64,000 nucleotides of DNA from Leptodactylus fallax (lineage: Eukaryota > Chordata > Amphibia > Anura > Leptodactylidae). The stretch is from the NCBI GenBank assembly GCA_947044405.1, contig CAMRHE010000196.1:3393001-3457000 (forward strand), read 5' to 3'. Made by a program: the position numbers and the translations under genes. Positions 45,256 through 55,965 of the stretch are shown here, one piece after another (position 1 is the first letter of the stretch; the number at the start of each line of letters is the position of its first letter). The notes beneath the pieces were generated by a model. That model saw only the letters and a list, made by a program, of their open reading frames with translations. It ran no database searches and was not told where the DNA came from.

Positions 45256-45759
45256 CCCAGCGAATAGAGTTCAAACTACTAACACTGACATACAAAGCCA
45301 TCCACAACCTGTCCCCTCCATATATCTCCGACCTAATCTCCCGCTACCTGCCCGCACGTAACCTCCGATCCTCCAAAGACCTCCTACTCCGCTCTGCTCT
45401 TATCCGCTCTTCACACAATCGACTCCAAGACTTCTCCCGTGCATCCTCCATACTCTGGAACTCACTACCAAGACACATAAGACTGACCCCCACAGTCACA
45501 AGCTTCAAGAAGGCCCTGAAGACTCACCTACTCAGGAAGGCCTACAACCCCCAATAACACTACTGTACCACACCACCATCTGTACAGTCTCTCCCCCCAC
45601 CTTCTGTCTCTATCCCTCTTCCCTCATAGATTGTAAGCCCTTGTGGGCAGGGCCCTCTATCCCACTGTGCCAGTGATCACTGTTAGCATTATCTGTTTTG
45701 TATATCTTGTGTACCGTATGTTAACCCTTAAATGTAAAGCATCATGGAATTAATTGCTT
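45256..45759 (+). pseudogene. L2/Rex1-like LINE 3' fragment, opposite orientation
   Basis: The frame (ending at the stop at 45555-45557) begins in SQRIEFKLLTLTYKAIHNLS, runs through ISDLISRYLPARNLRSSKDL and FSRASSILWNSLPRHIRLTP, and ends KTHLLRKAYNPQ, followed by a 3' UTR with ATAGATTGTAAGCCCTTGTG and AATGTAAAGCATCATGGAAT. It matches the carboxy end and UTR of the 41-43 kb copy closely. It carries no intact RT motifs and is truncated before the terminal ATAAA tail. Confidence 0.92.
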
Positions 45760-46067
45760 ATCCCATAGGCACATATATAGAGGCAGGTATACATAAATAC
45801 TTAAATGTAGAGATACTGTACACATACTGTACATGTAGTGCATGAGCAATACTCAATATGTAGTTACGGTTTAGCACATACTTGAAGTATACAAAGCAGG
45901 AAATGAAATATGTATCTGATTCACCACCACTTTTCTAACAGGAAGAGTGGCATAAAAATATGATCATATAAGGCTCTCTTCACACTTCCTTTAAGACTTC
46001 CTTTTATGTTCTATCATAGGAGCAGAAAATGAGAATAATGGAGTGCTGAATGCATCATTTAACTGAT
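45760..46067. other. Non-coding stretch
   Basis: AT-rich sequence with no gene or repeat recognised. Confidence 0.4.
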
Positions 46068-46305
46068 GCTAGGTTCACATGGACACGCTAGGTTTGAACG
46101 GACAAACGTACTGTTAAAACAGCGGACACCAACAGAGCTTGAAGGATCCCACTGACTATAATGGTATCCATCGGGTGTCCATCAGGTCTTAATTCTTTTT
46201 AACTGAAATTGCCGCATGAAAAAATTGGGCCTGCAGGACTTTTCATCCGACAAATGTAGACGGATCTGTAGCAGACAGACACTCAGTACAGATGTGAACT
46301 CAGTC
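46068..46305. mobile_element. GTTCACA-type MITE, diverged
   Basis: The ends are GCTAGGTTCACATGGACACG and, reversed, GACTGAGTTCACATCTGTAC. The interior includes GGATCCCACTGACTATAATG, a block typical of this MITE class. TTA follows on the right (46306-46308); no matching left duplication. Confidence 0.5.
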
Positions 46306-46540
46306 TTACACCAATGGCTTATAATCTTGTCCATCAGGTATCAGCGTAGTATCCATTGCGTTGACAGGAAGAATAGATCTGCCAGAAGTGATATACTTCC
46401 TTTCAAATAAAATGGAATCTCATGACAGAAATGTGAACACAGCCTTAGCTGCAGACATTACAACTTCTTACAGCTGTGACCTCTTTTCTCATAGCATTCA
46501 ATTTCAACATACTTTTCAAGGCAAGTACTACAATACACAC

Positions 46541-46701
46541 TTAAGGCTCTGTTCAGACCTGTATTGTACATTTCCTTTATTCTGCTCCATCATAGTACCA
46601 GATCAACAAAATTATGCCAGTGTTGGATCCATTATAATTGTTGTAATCTGTGATGAAGGATCCTTATGGACCCACCAATGAAGATGTGAACAGAGCCTTA
46701 A
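46541..46701. mobile_element. MITE with perfect 15-bp TIRs sharing a TTAA
   Basis: TTAAGGCTCTGTTCA (46541-46555) is exactly mirrored by TGAACAGAGCCTTAA (46687-46701). The right TTAA is also the left TTAA of the next element. Confidence 0.7.
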
Positions 46702-47187
46702 AGGGGTTGTCCAGGATAAAATTCAAATCTAAGCTAAACACCCCCCCCCCCCCTCCTACCTTCTAAATTACTTGGTGTACCAAAAATCTATATTTATCTA
46801 GATCGCCGGGGCAGTCATGTGACCACCCCAGGTACGTTTTCTGATTTTCTGGTGACGTTCCATCTCACCTTCAGGTAAGTATAATGGGGTGGGGGGGTTG
46901 AGTTAGCTAGGAAGGACTGGTAGTGGGTGGGCTAGCTAGGGAAACAGGGAGGAGGTGTGAGTGAGAAAGGGAGGGGGAGGGAGCCAGCTCTGAGTGAAGC
47001 CCAAGACATCATGGCAGTTGTAGGAAAACACAGAGCAGGAAGATGTCCATGTAATAGAAGAAGGAGCTCACAGAGAAACCAAGAAATCACTCAAAACAGT
47101 GCTAAAGGTATTTGGTTGCACTTTTTAACCTATTAATAGCACTAACAGACCTTTTTTGAGAAATTATTTTTTCCCCGGAAAACCCTT
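46702..47187. mobile_element. TTAA-flanked MITE, 486 bp
   Basis: TTAA at 46698-46701 and 47188-47191. The ends are AGGGGTTGTCCAGGATAAAA and, reversed, AAGGGTTTTCCGGGGAAAAA. The interior has a C tract at 46741-46753, a G-rich strand (GGGGTGGGGGGGTTGAG) and a CACCCCAGG block. Confidence 0.6.
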
Positions 47188-47191
47188 TTAA

Positions 47192-48434
47192 AATGCTGAT
47201 CTGTATAAATACATATCCCTACCAATTCAGAAACTCTGTACACAACGTGCATAGACACAAACATGCATATGCACTTAGCACTATATCCATTTCAACTTTT
47301 ATCAGAGGCAAACAAAGGATTTTATTAACAAGAGGTTGTCACATAATACACCCAAAATAAATATACCATACACAGTACACGCATATACTGCGGAAGGCGT
47401 GTACTATGTCTAGTCTGCTATTGTACATGTTAAGACAAGTAAATTGTAGCCGTGTAGTATCTTTCACTCAACATTACTACAACACATCATTTGTCTTAAA
47501 ATCATATTAATAATCTTAAAATTCATATTGATCCTTAGCATTGTGTTACTGATTTTATTATATGTTATTTATATGTTAGTGATTCACCACAGTTTATATT
47601 GTACATATTGTACATATTTATATTGTACATTGCATGGTAAGTAATGTGAAGGCTTAACCAAGCTCTGTACTTTATATAGCTATTTTATTGTTTTATGCGA
47701 ATATAGAAGTAGTCATGTGGGAAATACTGAATGCAAAAGAAAAGATAAACCTGACAAATATTTTAACCACAGCCGCTGAAGAATAAGAAAACTACAAATC
47801 ACAAGTCTAAATAAATCATTTGAAGGTGTATAAAACATAACCGCAGCTGGCTTATAAAACCATAAGGACCACTTCATGCTACAAATAGGAAATGCAAAAA
47901 TAGTAACCTAACAGAAATCTGTAAGTACAAGTGAGATTGTTTAGTGTGGATATATTCTGCATAGCCAAAGTACATGGAGATGATTTACATAGAATAAAAT
48001 ACATAAAATAGATGACAAGGTCTGGAATGGAAAGTATCTCTCAGGAGGTTCCAAGAGCCTTCTTAGGAGATGGTATACATTTCACAGTTTCTACTTGACC
48101 AGTATTATCTTAACATGCATATACACTTGCAATGTCTATATAATACCTTTACAGAGAGAGAATACAGCAAACACTTTTACACCGATGCTATATTCTCTTT
48201 GAAGGTACAGTATAGATACCAGCAAAGGATAAACCCAATGGAGACATTGGGCAGAATTTATTAAGTCTGGCATTTCTTATGCCACTGTAAGTAAATTCCC
48301 CCCCGATGTGAGGCACGCCTGAATTATTAAACAACTATGGCCTTTTCATCATTCTGGCGCGCTCCCATGCACCAGAAATGAAATCTACACCGAGCAGAGA
48401 TCTCTGGTATATAATTCACACCCATTTTCTAAAG
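47192..48434. other. Non-coding stretch
   Basis: AT-rich sequence with no gene or bounded repeat recognised apart from the 8-bp duplication at its right edge. Confidence 0.4.
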
Positions 48435-48592
48435 CAGGGGTTGGAAACCTTCGGCACTCCAGCTGTTGTAAAGCTACAACTCCCAGCATGCATACTTGCT
48501 ATGCTATTCTTGGAACTCCCATGGAAGTGAATGGAGCATGTTGGAAGTTGTAGTTTCATAGCAGATGGAGTTCCAAAGGCTGCTGATCCCTG
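48435..48592. mobile_element. hAT MITE with 8-bp target duplication
   Basis: The ends are CAGGGGTTGGAAACCTTCGG and, reversed, CAGGGATCAGCAGCCTTTGG, both followed by CACTCCA/AACTCCA. The flanking 8-mers are TTCTAAAG (48427-48434) and TTCTAGAG (48593-48600), 7 of 8 identical. The interior ACAACTCCCAGCATGC is typical of this widespread amphibian MITE. CAGGG termini and 8-bp duplication are diagnostic of hAT. Confidence 0.85.
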
Positions 48593-48943
48593 TTCTAGAG
48601 CGAGAATACTAAATTCTCCGGAATGCTGTTTGCCTTATTCATAGTGAACAGTAAATGTAATATTCTTAATATCAGTACTAAGTATAGGATATTAAACCAC
48701 TGCAACACCAGAGGCAGGATTCCTAAACTAAGACACCACGGACACTATCTACAGTACTCTAATCCACGCTATATGACAAAGTCACCAAGTTGTCTGATAA
48801 TTTGATGATACAGAAAGTCCCAGTTATTGGTTTAGAATTAGTATTATTCCACCAAAGTCCTAAGGGCTGCGCAGTGATAAGGGGGTGTATTCTATTAATA
48901 ATGGTAGTAATTGTTGCCCCAGGGAAACCAGCAGTAGTAATAA

Positions 48944-48969
48944 TGTGTGTGTGTGTGTGGGGGGGGGGG
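48944..48969. repeat. (TG)n plus poly(G) microsatellite
   Basis: About seven TG units followed by eleven G residues. Confidence 0.95.
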
Positions 48970-49225
48970 CAGACTGCTATGTATTGTACTTGACCCCCTG
49001 TCTCAGGGAGAAACGCAAAAAGTACTGCCGACATAATAGGGCTTTTAACAGCAGAAAAACTGATAGGACACCACACCGTGTATTAAGGCTTACGCAGCCA
49101 GAGAACAGATTGTTCAGCAGGTCTCTGCAGATATTTCAACTTTTGATGTAAACTCAGATACCATTTAAGCATGGACATGTCTGTACTCTGGTATGGCCTA
49201 CTCTATAGATAGATTAATTATAAAT

Positions 49226-49830
49226 AGACAGATAGTGTGAGGTCCTCCACAGCACTCTCTACTACTTGTCTACCTTGTGATGGTGTTTTTGGGGTGCCCT
49301 TAATACTAGGAACAGGTACAGGAGACAGGATGACAATTGAAACAAGTGTAGCTCGTGGCTCCGTTTACATGGCAAAGTTTCATCCAGTTACAGAGCAACG
49401 TGAAGACACATTAGCTTACAGCAGCAGATACACACGTATGGCACTTTACACACATGACAGGAGTGGCCATTCATCTTCACCCATTTCTCACTACCCTGAC
49501 CCTTTCCACTATGGCAATCTGGGTGACCCCAGATCCTCCTTTCCGACCACTATTGCAGAAATGCCAGGCATGTCTCAGCTGTGGATGCCTAGGTTTCCAC
49601 ACTGTTTAGCTGTGGAGGGGTTCAATAGTAAGCAGGCTCACAAAGTCTGCAAGCCTGGGTGTCTGTTGACATGGGGCTACCGGTTAACTCTATTTGTCAC
49701 TAACTAGCCTACAAAGCTGAAGGTGCTCTGCTGCAAGCTAGCTCCTTGATCTAAAGCAAACTACTGACTCCAGTGAACAGGAAATAAAGGCTGGGGACTC
49801 CTAGCAACCATTAAATTCCTACCACATTCT
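49226..49830 (+). other. Unassigned region with a 156-codon open frame
   Basis: A plus-strand frame stays open from 49237 to 49707. Its translation has balanced composition (for example FHPVTEQREDTLAYSSRY, SHYPDPFHYGNLGDPRSS) but no motif I recognise. A TGTGAGGTCC start, AATAAAGGC near 49785 and no TG...CA boundary leave a retroelement LTR or relic possible. No splice context for a host exon was found. Confidence 0.3.
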
Positions 49831-50998
49831 AGGAAACCCAAAACATAAGCCATTCCTGATTGGACAGCAACACAGTGTCCGGCCATACTGAAAATAGCCT
49901 GTAATAAACAGTATAAAATAGTACTAAAAGATTATAAAACAGTGTGCACATATTGGGGGGAATTCATCAATCTCTCCACACCAGTTTTCTGGCATAGAGG
50001 GATGAAATTGTAGAGCACATTTGGCAAAAGGCTCTTCCATGTGCCCCACGCCACAAGCCCCGATCTGCACCACACTCGTCACATTGGGCTGAGATCAGGG
50101 TGGGCCAGTTTCCTGTCATGAGTTATAATGGAAATCTATGCCAGTTCCTAACTGGTGTAGATTTCCATTCCAGTGCAGGATCGTCCAACTGATTTATGAA
50201 TCTCTCATAAATCTTTCCTTCCCTGTACCAGTTGGGACCTTTATTAAGACTCTGATCTTAATAAATCTGTCTAATTATGCATCATATTATGCATCCATAA
50301 AGCAGCAAGTCCTTAGCAGTGACCCTTTTGGGGGACACTTCAGATCAACTCAGATATCTCAATAATTACTATATTGTTTAGACCCAAAAAGCATACACAT
50401 ATTCTATCCAAGTTTGGTGGACAAATTATTTCTAAGCAGTAAAGTATCTTTCCATTTTACATCTCAAGAATAAATGTACTTTAGAGAAGAAGCTTCAGAG
50501 TTTTCAGCCATGCCACTTTGTTCCCATCTTTACAGGGAATGCATATTAGAATTCAACATAATTACTTTTTTGAAGTCAGAAAAGAGCCGTATATCACAAG
50601 ACGCCATGAAGAACCAACGCAGAAAATATTTTTTCTCCAATGAGCTCACTAATTGGTTGGTGCTGAGAATAATGCATATTTTTTAAGCAAATTCACTGCA
50701 GGCTTCATGAAAGGGCAAAAATGCTGCACAAACAAATAAGCATAAATCATGAATATTTTATTATTTTTTCTATTTAGCTAAATGTCGATCCCCATTTTCA
50801 ATTCTAAGATTTTGGAGCCAATATGTGAGCTTCCCTTTTTAATTTACCATAATTAAAATGTATCCTACAGTAAATCTGTTTTATAGACCAAGATATGAAA
50901 AAGAAAAAACTATATAAATTGCGAAAGTGATTTCAACCTCTGTTTTACTGGAGGTTTAGGAAGACCCAAACTAGCTAAAGGCATTAATCATCTGGAAG
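49831..50998. other. Non-coding stretch
   Basis: AT-rich sequence. No gene, and no bounded repeat recognised. Confidence 0.4.
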
Positions 50999-51002
50999 TT
51001 AA

Positions 51003-51313
51003 AGGGGATTTCCTACAAACAAAGCCATATTTAAATTTGTTGACAACTGAAAGTAAGGAAAGAAACTGAAAGAATTTAAAAAATTACAGTTTTTTAAAGA
51101 TTTTCTGTAATCATCTTAGTGGTGAAAGACTTTTGTCTTGTTTGATTGTCAATGGATACAATCATGAAAATAGGAACTTTCTATGTTCTTGAACTTGTCA
51201 GAAACCCAGCCATGATTTTTATTTATTCATATTTGCAAAAATGTATAATTTATAATTGTATACTCTGTAGAGTCTACAAATTTAAACATGGTTATGTTCA
51301 ACGGAATTCCTCT
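51003..51313. mobile_element. TTAA-flanked MITE, same family as 3522
   Basis: TTAA at 50999-51002 and 51314-51317. The left end AGGGGATTTCCTACAAACA and the right end, reversed, AGAGGAATTCCGTTGAACAT. It shares AAAGATTTTCTGTAATCATC, CTTGTCAGAAACCCAGCC and ATTTGCAAAAATGTATAAT with the larger copy; part of the right arm is deleted. Confidence 0.7.
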
Positions 51314-51619
51314 TTAAGGAAGAAGCAAATTAGATATTTATCATCTCAAGGTTAAGGAAGACTAGTTAAAGGAAATCTACCATCTGGAGGTTTAGAAAGA
51401 CCCAAACTAGTTAAAGGAAATTTAACATCAGAGAATGACTTCACCTTTAGAAATCTTTTGATAGAGCAATGAGGCATTAGATACTGATCATTGGAAGTCT
51501 GTGTCTTGTGAAATCCACCAACCGCACAAATAATGGATCTGCATGCAGCCCAGTACCCCTTTGCTCTAGCTCCTTTGTTTTAGCAATTGCTGAACATCCC
51601 AATATCATGATATATATAT

Positions 51620-52086
51620 TGTGAGAGTTTGAACCCAGAGGGCGCTAGTGAGCGACCCAGAGCCAGGCTTGAAAAGGTCCTCAACCACACCCATAGGTGG
51701 GGCAACTCCAGAGGGAGTGTATACAGCAGGAGAGCTGCTGAGGAGACCTGCAGGGAGCAGTTTTGCGGTGGAAGCAGTCGGAGATGGACAGGCGGTCTGT
51801 CCCAGGAGGACTGGGTTTCCTAAAAGGACTTTTGCTTGAGCTGAGTGTGAGTCAGGCTGCTTCTTCCCCAGAGGCTAGATAGGGCTCAAGCAGTGAGGTA
51901 GTGCCTTAAGTGTGGCCCAGGATGTTTGTTATTTTGTTTCTGTTCCATTTTTAAGCTGAATAAAAGCCATTTACTTTGGATTAGCAAACCTCTGAATGCT
52001 GCTTCTCCGAAACCCAGTACCACCAACACCGCTGTCGAGTCCAGGAGGCTGCCGCCTTTGAGGCTAAATCCCCCCAAAATTGTCAC

Positions 52087-52087
<1 letters not shown>
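51620..52087 (+). mobile_element. Probable solo LTR of a retrotransposon
   Basis: The 468-bp unit begins TGTGAGAGTTTGAACCC and ends AAAATTGTCACA, giving TGTGA...TCACA inverted ends, with a polyadenylation signal AATAAA at 51959-51964 in the correct place for plus orientation. No internal domain or second LTR lies nearby. The flanks are TA-rich, so a 4-6 bp duplication cannot be judged. Family not determined; open frames within it are chance. Confidence 0.5.

Positions 52088-52118
<31 letters not shown>
52088..52118. repeat. (TA)n microsatellite, left flank of Tc1 element
   Basis: About 14 TA units ending at the transposon; it resumes at 53741-53782 on the other side, so the element inserted into, or seeded, a TA array. 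Confidence 0.9.
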
Positions 52119-52121
<3 letters not shown>

Positions 52122-53736
52122 TACAGACCAAAAGTTTGGACACACCTTCTCATTCCAAGAGTTTTCTGTATTTTCATGACTATAAAAATTGTAGATTCAC
52201 ACTGAAGGCATCAAAACAATGAATTAACACATGTGGAATTATATACTTAACAAAAAGTGTGAAATAACTGAAAATACAGTATGTCTTATATTCTAGGTTC
52301 TTCAAAGTAGCCACCTTTTGCTTTGATTACTGCTTTGCACACTCTTGGCATTCTCTTGATGAGCTTCAAGAGGTCGTCACCTGAAATGGTTTACACTTCA
52401 CAGTGAGATTAATAAGTGGGATTTCTTGCCTTATAAATGGGGTTGGGACCATCAGTTGTGTTGTTCAGAAGTCAGGTGGGTACACAGCTGATAGTCCTAT
52501 TGAATGGAGTGTTAGAATTTGTATTATGGCAAGAAAAAAGCAGCTAAGTAAAGAAAAACGAGTGGCCATCATTACTTTAAGAAATGAAGGTCAGTCAGTC
52601 CGAAAAATTGGGAAAACTTTGAAAGTGTCCCCAAGTGCAGTGGCCAAAACCATCAAGCGCTACAAAGAAACTGGCTCACATGAGGTCCGCCCCAGGAAAG
52701 GAAGACCAAGAGTCACCTCTGCTGCGGAGGATAAGTTCATCCGAGTCACCAGCCTCAGAAATCGCAGGTTAACAGCAGCTCAGATTAGAGACAAGGTCAA
52801 TGCCACACAGAGTTCTAGCAGCAGACACATCTCTACAACAACTGTTAAGAGGAGACTGTGTGCAGCAGGCCTTCATGGTAAAATAGCTGCTAGGAAACCA
52901 CTGCTAAGGACAGGCAACAAGCAGAAGAGACTTGTTTGAGCTAAAGAACACAAGGAATGGACATTAGACCTGTGGAAATCTGTGCTTTGGTCTGATGAGT
53001 CCAAATTTGAGATCTTTGGTTCCAACCACCGTGTCTTTGTGTGACGCAGAAAAGGTGAACGAATGGACTCTACATGCCTGGTTCCCACCGTGAAGCATGG
53101 AGGGAGGAGGTGTGATGGTGTGGGGGTGCTTTGCTGGTGACACTGTTGGGGATTTATTCAAAAGTGAAGGAATACTGAACCAGCATGGTTACCACAGCAT
53201 CTTGCAGCGGCATGCTATTCCATCCGATTTACATTTAGTCGGACCATCATTTATTTTTCAACAGGACAATGACCCCAAACACACATCCAGACTGTGTAAG
53301 GGCTATTTGACCAAGAAGGAGAGTGATGGGGTGCTACGCCAGATGACCTGGCCTCCACAGTCACCAGACCTGAACCCAATCGAGATGGTTTGGGGTGAGC
53401 TGGACCGCAGAGTAAAGGCAAAAGGGCCAACAAGTGCTAAGTATCTCTGGGAACTCCTTCAAGACTGTTGGAAGACCATTTCAGGTGACTACCTCTTGAA
53501 GCTCATCAAGAGAATGCCAAGAGTGTGCAAAGCAGTAATCAAAGCAAAAGGTGGCTACTTTGAAGAACCTAGAATATAAGACATATTTTCAGTTGTTTCA
53601 CACTTTTTTGTGAAGTATATAATTCCACATGTGTTAATTCATAGTTTTGATGCCTTCAGTGTGAATCTACAATTTTTATAGTCATGAAAATACAGAAAAC
53701 TCTTGGAATGAGAAGGTGTGTCCAAACTTTTGGTCT

Positions 53737-53741
<5 letters not shown>
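52119..53741 (+). mobile_element. Tc1-like transposon with long TIRs, 1.62 kb
   Basis: The ends carry GTACAGACCAAAAGTTTGGA at the left and its near-complement at the right, and the inverted similarity continues for about 270 bp (52119-52390 against 53474-53741). The right inverted repeat includes the last 35 codons of the transposase, so the left repeat carries their antisense (TCTTGATGAGCTTCAAGAGG). It is bounded by TA on both sides inside a TA microsatellite. No internal deletion is evident. Confidence 0.93.
52526..53579 (+). pseudogene. Tc1 transposase, two stops and a frameshift (DD38E spacing)
   Basis: A DDE transposase. The start MARKKQLSKEKRVAIITLRN leads into a helix-turn-helix region (GQSVRKIGKTLKVSPSAVAK), the GRPR motif (RKGRPRVTSA) and a second HTH. 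TGA at 52937-52939 and TGA at 53042-53044 each fall where CGA (Arg) fits the family, typical of methyl-CpG decay. WSDESKFEIFG carries the first Asp. One extra G near 53101-53106 shifts the frame, after which GGGVMVWGCFAGD, FIFQQDNDPKHTSRL (second Asp) and SPDLNPIEMVWGEL (Glu) follow to the stop at 53579. I count 38 residues between the second Asp and the Glu, as in the DD38E subgroup (Intruder) rather than 34. Inactive, but catalytic residues remain. Confidence 0.95.

Positions 53742-53782
<41 letters not shown>
53741..53782. repeat. (TA)n microsatellite, right flank of Tc1 element
   Basis: About 20 TA units directly after the transposon end. Confidence 0.95.
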
Positions 53783-53791
<9 letters not shown>

Positions 53792-54493
53792 TTTTTTACT
53801 ATGGGCCAGTGAATGTTATGCTAAAAAAAAAAAAACTACTGTATATTTCTGGCTCTACAGAGACAGAAGAGAAAAAGAAAAATTATGAAATCACTAAGCA
53901 TGGAGAAGGTATACAAAGTATCTTTTCTAGAATGCATGTGGGAATAAAAGTGACAAGCCAGTAATACAATTTATAAGCAAAGAAAAACAACAATTGCATC
54001 ATGGGAAAAGTAATAAACCTTGCATCAAAGAAACATTACATTTTTAAGAAAAAGTAAATGGGATGCTTAATGTAACACTTGCCAGAGAACTACTACACAG
54101 AACAACAATTTCCAAATGTTAATCCTCTGGTAACACTTGTAAAAATAAAGTGTATTTAATGAAAGGCCCACCATAGCAAACAACAAACATACCCTGTGTA
54201 GTTTGATCTTACAAATATATTCCCTTCCATCTGTCCTCTACTTATCGCTAATTTACTAAATGTAAGCCGGTAGGAAGTAAGTGACAGATGGAAGGGAGCA
54301 TGGCTGCAGGATCAGACTACACAGGGTGTGTTTGGTGATTGTTACCACGGAGACTAGAAGCTGTTCATGCAAAATTATATAAAATGTAAAATGTTGCTTT
54401 ATTTTTCAATTTAGATGCATTAGAAAAATAATGAAAAAATAGTTGCCAGGGCAGACATTCCATTTAAAGGGGTTATGCCACAAAAGAGATTTA
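53783..54493. other. Non-coding stretch
   Basis: AT-rich sequence with poly(A) at 53824-53836. 54464-54493 is an AAAGGGGTTATGCCACAAAA segment repeated almost exactly after the next MITE. No gene. Confidence 0.45.
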
Positions 54494-54700
54494 GGCTAAG
54501 GCCCCACGTAGTGGGCCGCAGCGAAACAGTACTGTGGAAAAAACCGCGGCAGAAACCAATTGCAGTTTTTCTACAGCGCTTTTCACACTGTGCATATTTT
54601 TCTGCAATGTGTGAATGGGATTTGCTTTGCATGGACTGTAAAATGCCATGTTTTTGCTGCGGCCAAACCACAGCGTTTACGCCACGTGAGGCCTCCGGCC
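54494..54700. mobile_element. GGCCCCAC-type MITE (PIF/Harbinger-like)
   Basis: The left end GGCTAAGGCCCCACG follows TTA; the right end CCACGTGAGGCCTCCGGCC precedes TAA. The interior blocks GTGGGCCGCAGCG, AACCGCGGCAGAAACC and TCTGCAATGTGTGAATGGGA are shared with the copy at 55440. No real ORF. Confidence 0.65.
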
Positions 54701-54994
54701 TAAAGGGGTTATGCTACAAAACAGATTTAACCTCTGTCTATAGGATAGATGATTAAGTGCTGATCATTGTGTGTTTGTTGAGTGTTTTACCCTTGTTGTA
54801 AATGCAGCCAGGGTGAATATAGGTGTGCCCCTGCTGGATGCGATATAACATAGCACTCCAGCAATCCCACTGAAGTGAATGGGAATGGGAGGTATCATGT
54901 CCAGCAGGGGCCCTGGCTGCATTCGCTATAGGAGTGAAACACCTCCATTCTTAGGATTAGTGGGGGTCTCAGAATAAGATACAGCTGTCATAAT

Positions 54995-55240
54995 ATGGCG
55001 ATGCATAGAAATTTTTTTGAAAGAGTTATATTTTTTAACACATATACATAAACTTAACAAGAACTAAATTAAATTTGGTATCAGCATGATACTAACCCAC
55101 AGACTAAAAGTTTTGTGCAATTTTTAAGGCAAAGTAAACACTAAAAATTATAAGAAAAGGGCACATATGCATTTTTTGGGTCTTTTTTGCCAATTCTACA
55201 CCATTTCCTGCTTCTCAAATGGCTCAAGTGGTTAAACTTT
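54995..55240. repeat. Dispersed repeat family A, copy 3 (diverged)
   Basis: ATATGGCGATGCATAG, AAATTTGGTATCAGCATG, CTAACCCACAGACT and GCACATATGCATTTTTTGGG parallel blocks in the copies at 98 and 34150. Confidence 0.5.
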
Positions 55241-55319
55241 ACTACATATTGTATAAGATAGACAGAACCTTTATTGAGCACCCTAATGCTATTATGATAG
55301 CATGTGTTGCAATACTATA

Positions 55320-55430
55320 TTGAATTTGCTTTAACAGCTGATCAGTGAGTGCGTGGGGTGTCAGACCCCTTGAGATGTAATATTGATGACCTATCCTACT
55401 GATAGATCACCAGTATTTAAGTCCTGAAAA
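55320..55430. repeat. R2 repeat fragment
   Basis: CAGCTGATCAGTGAGTGCG, GGGGTGTCAGACCCC and ATTGATGACCTATCCTACTG form the R2 block in reverse orientation. Confidence 0.5.
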
Positions 55431-55439
55431 ACCCTCTTA

Positions 55440-55747
55440 GGCTAAGGCCCAAGTAGCGGGCCACAGCGAAAAAGCGCTGCGGAAAAACCATGGCGGAAAC
55501 GCATCATGGTTTTTCCTGCATCACTTTTCACAAAAAGTCTGCAGAGTTTTCCTTTACTTTTCTGCCTCAATTATACCTACAGGGAAACGACCAGCGTTTC
55601 TGTTGGTATAATTGACATGCTGTGATGTCCAAAAACGGTTTCCGCTGCAGGTATTTTTCTGCAATATGTGAATGGGACTGTAAAATGCCATGGTTTTTGC
55701 TGCAGCTTTTCCTCCACTGTCAAACCGTGTTTTTTATGCCACATGGG
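55440..55747. mobile_element. GGCCCCAC-type MITE, second copy
   Basis: TTA at 55437-55439 then GGCTAAGGCCCAAGTAGCGG. The interior CAGCGAAAAAGCGCTGCGG, GGTTTTTCCTGCATC and ATAATTGACATGC is shared with relatives; the right end ATGCCACATGGGGCC runs straight into the next element. Confidence 0.6.
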
Positions 55748-55965
55748 GCCCCATGTTTTGGAAACACAGCTTTTTTTTATTGCAGATTTTGCTGCAGTTT
55801 TTTGAACCAAAGTCAGGAGTAGATTGAGTAGAAGGTAAAAGTATAAGAGTTTCCTAAATATATCCCATTCCTGTTGTAGCCACTCTTGACTTTGACTCAA
55901 AAAAACCGCAGCAAAATCTGCAACAAATAAAGCTGTGTTTCAGCAACGTGGAGCCATATCCTAAT
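55745..55965. mobile_element. Related MITE abutting the previous one
   Basis: The left end GCCCCATGTTTTGGAAACAC is mirrored by GTGTTTCAGCAACGTGGAGC at the right. The arms GCAGATTTTGCTGCAG and CGCAGCAAAATCTGC form a hairpin, and CAAAGTCAGGAGTAGA matches the complete copy at 60211. Confidence 0.6.
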
